Positions 63,637 through 64,000 of a stretch of 64,000 nt of DNA are shown here, one piece after another. The stretch comes from an uncultured delta proteobacterium. GTDB lineage: Bacteria; Myxococcota; Myxococcia; Myxococcales; 40CM-4-68-19. A program made the position numbers and the translations under genes. Numbering within the stretch: the stretch's first letter is position 1; each line of letters begins with the position of its first letter. Location: the NCBI GenBank assembly GCA_903911145.1, contig CAIWCD010000023.1, positions 120,339-184,338 of the forward strand, in the 5' to 3' direction. The notes under the pieces were generated by a model. The model was not told the origin of the DNA. It ran no database searches and worked only from the letters and a program-made list of their open reading frames with translations.

Positions 63637-63971
63637 ATGGCAAATCAGACAGAGTCAGAGAAGGTAGAAGTAGTAATTTCAACAAAACAAGAAGAAGAAA
63701 AAGAGGGGGGAGACAGGATGATCGTGAAGAGCAGGAGCAGGGGGGCGAGCAGTCGTTCAAGGTGACGACGCGGGACCGGGAGATGCTCGCGCACGTGGCG
63801 CTGTTGAAGTACGCAGCGGAGAGACACTTGCAGCGGTTGGTGTTCGCGTCGCCGGTGTTGAGTGGAAGCGATCACCAAGAACCGCGGCGGAACGATCGCG
63901 GCGAGCGCGATCGCTGGAGCCGTCAGGCAGGCGTCCGCGGCGCGGGGATCCGCGACACGAACGTGAGCTGA
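63637..63971 (+). pseudogene. frameshifted small gene, unknown function
   Basis: From ATG 63637 the reading frame gives a 42-residue acidic peptide (MANQTESEKVEVVISTK...) ending at TGA 63763-63765. A -1 shift at the G6 run near 63705-63710 joins it to 'REEQEQGGEQSFKVTTRDRE' and 'MLAHVALLKYAAERHLQRLVF', which continues to a stop at 63971; the glutamate-rich linker is continuous across the shift. Past about 63860 the sequence again becomes Arg-rich and may have a second frame error. Either a mutation, a sequencing indel or programmed slippage explains this. The front is AT-rich and the back GC-rich, as if two sources were joined. Confidence 0.45.
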
Positions 63972-64000
63972 GGCGAGCAGCGTGGCGGGGCGTTACTCGA

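Overview
The window is GC-rich DNA (well above 60% GC by eye) densely packed with protein genes. It looks like chromosomal DNA of a Myxococcota-like ('deltaproteobacterial') bacterium. The pointers are a very large TIG/Ig-like lipoprotein with a Cys-rich 'CSSDAQCPTGFYC' type N-terminus, a Hanks-type Ser/Thr kinase, HDOD and EAL-HDOD signalling proteins, and many large exported or lipoprotein genes of unknown function. This taxonomic call is inference; there is no rRNA gene to confirm it.

Layout. 1-1224: an ABC exporter cut by the window edge. 1382-5734: a 1450-residue exported membrane protein with an internal duplication. 5757-9492: a leftward operon (MFS transporter, NAD-dependent epimerase, acyltransferase, Bpt-type leucyltransferase). 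9584-19041: a MarR regulator, a TolC-type channel, a membrane-fusion lipoprotein and two tandem RND pumps, i.e. an MdtABC/MuxABC-like tripartite efflux operon whose genes overlap start-to-stop. 19107-21568: convergent HDOD and EAL-HDOD genes. 21903-29879: a 2658-residue modular lipoprotein. 29935-37249: a tightly coupled cluster that reads as an orphan type VI secretion cargo module (DUF4123 adaptor, small conserved partner, transthyretin-like carrier, VasX-like membrane-active protein, HEVCH zinc peptidase candidate, two unknowns). It is followed by a convergent Ser/Thr kinase. 39128-50730: M16 peptidase, DUF1697, SerA, a D-2-hydroxyacid dehydrogenase, a YjbR-domain protein, an unknown protein, acetate kinase and a multi-pass membrane protein. 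50788-52866: a lipoprotein hydrolase.

52934-59569 is a leftward run whose most striking members are a complete reverse transcriptase (YGDD active site) and a roughly 12-helix membrane protein sharing an ATGA junction. I do not recognise this pair as a described system. Upstream on the same strand are an exported Cys-containing protein, a small membrane protein, a START-domain protein and an SpoIIAA/STAS-like protein.

From 59711 to the right end the DNA looks like a genomic island. It begins at the 3' remnant of a tRNA gene (T-loop to CCA) that still has its terminator. It carries a phosphoribosyltransferase gene overlapping a gene for a SLOG-like nucleotide-binding domain fused to a HigA-like antitoxin HTH, then a small CopG-like protein, an IS481-type transposase between direct repeats, dense nested palindromes, and a broken small gene. 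The two best candidates for an undescribed system are the RT plus membrane protein operon and the PRTase plus SLOG-antitoxin operon. No search could be run, so family names rest on motifs read directly from the translations.
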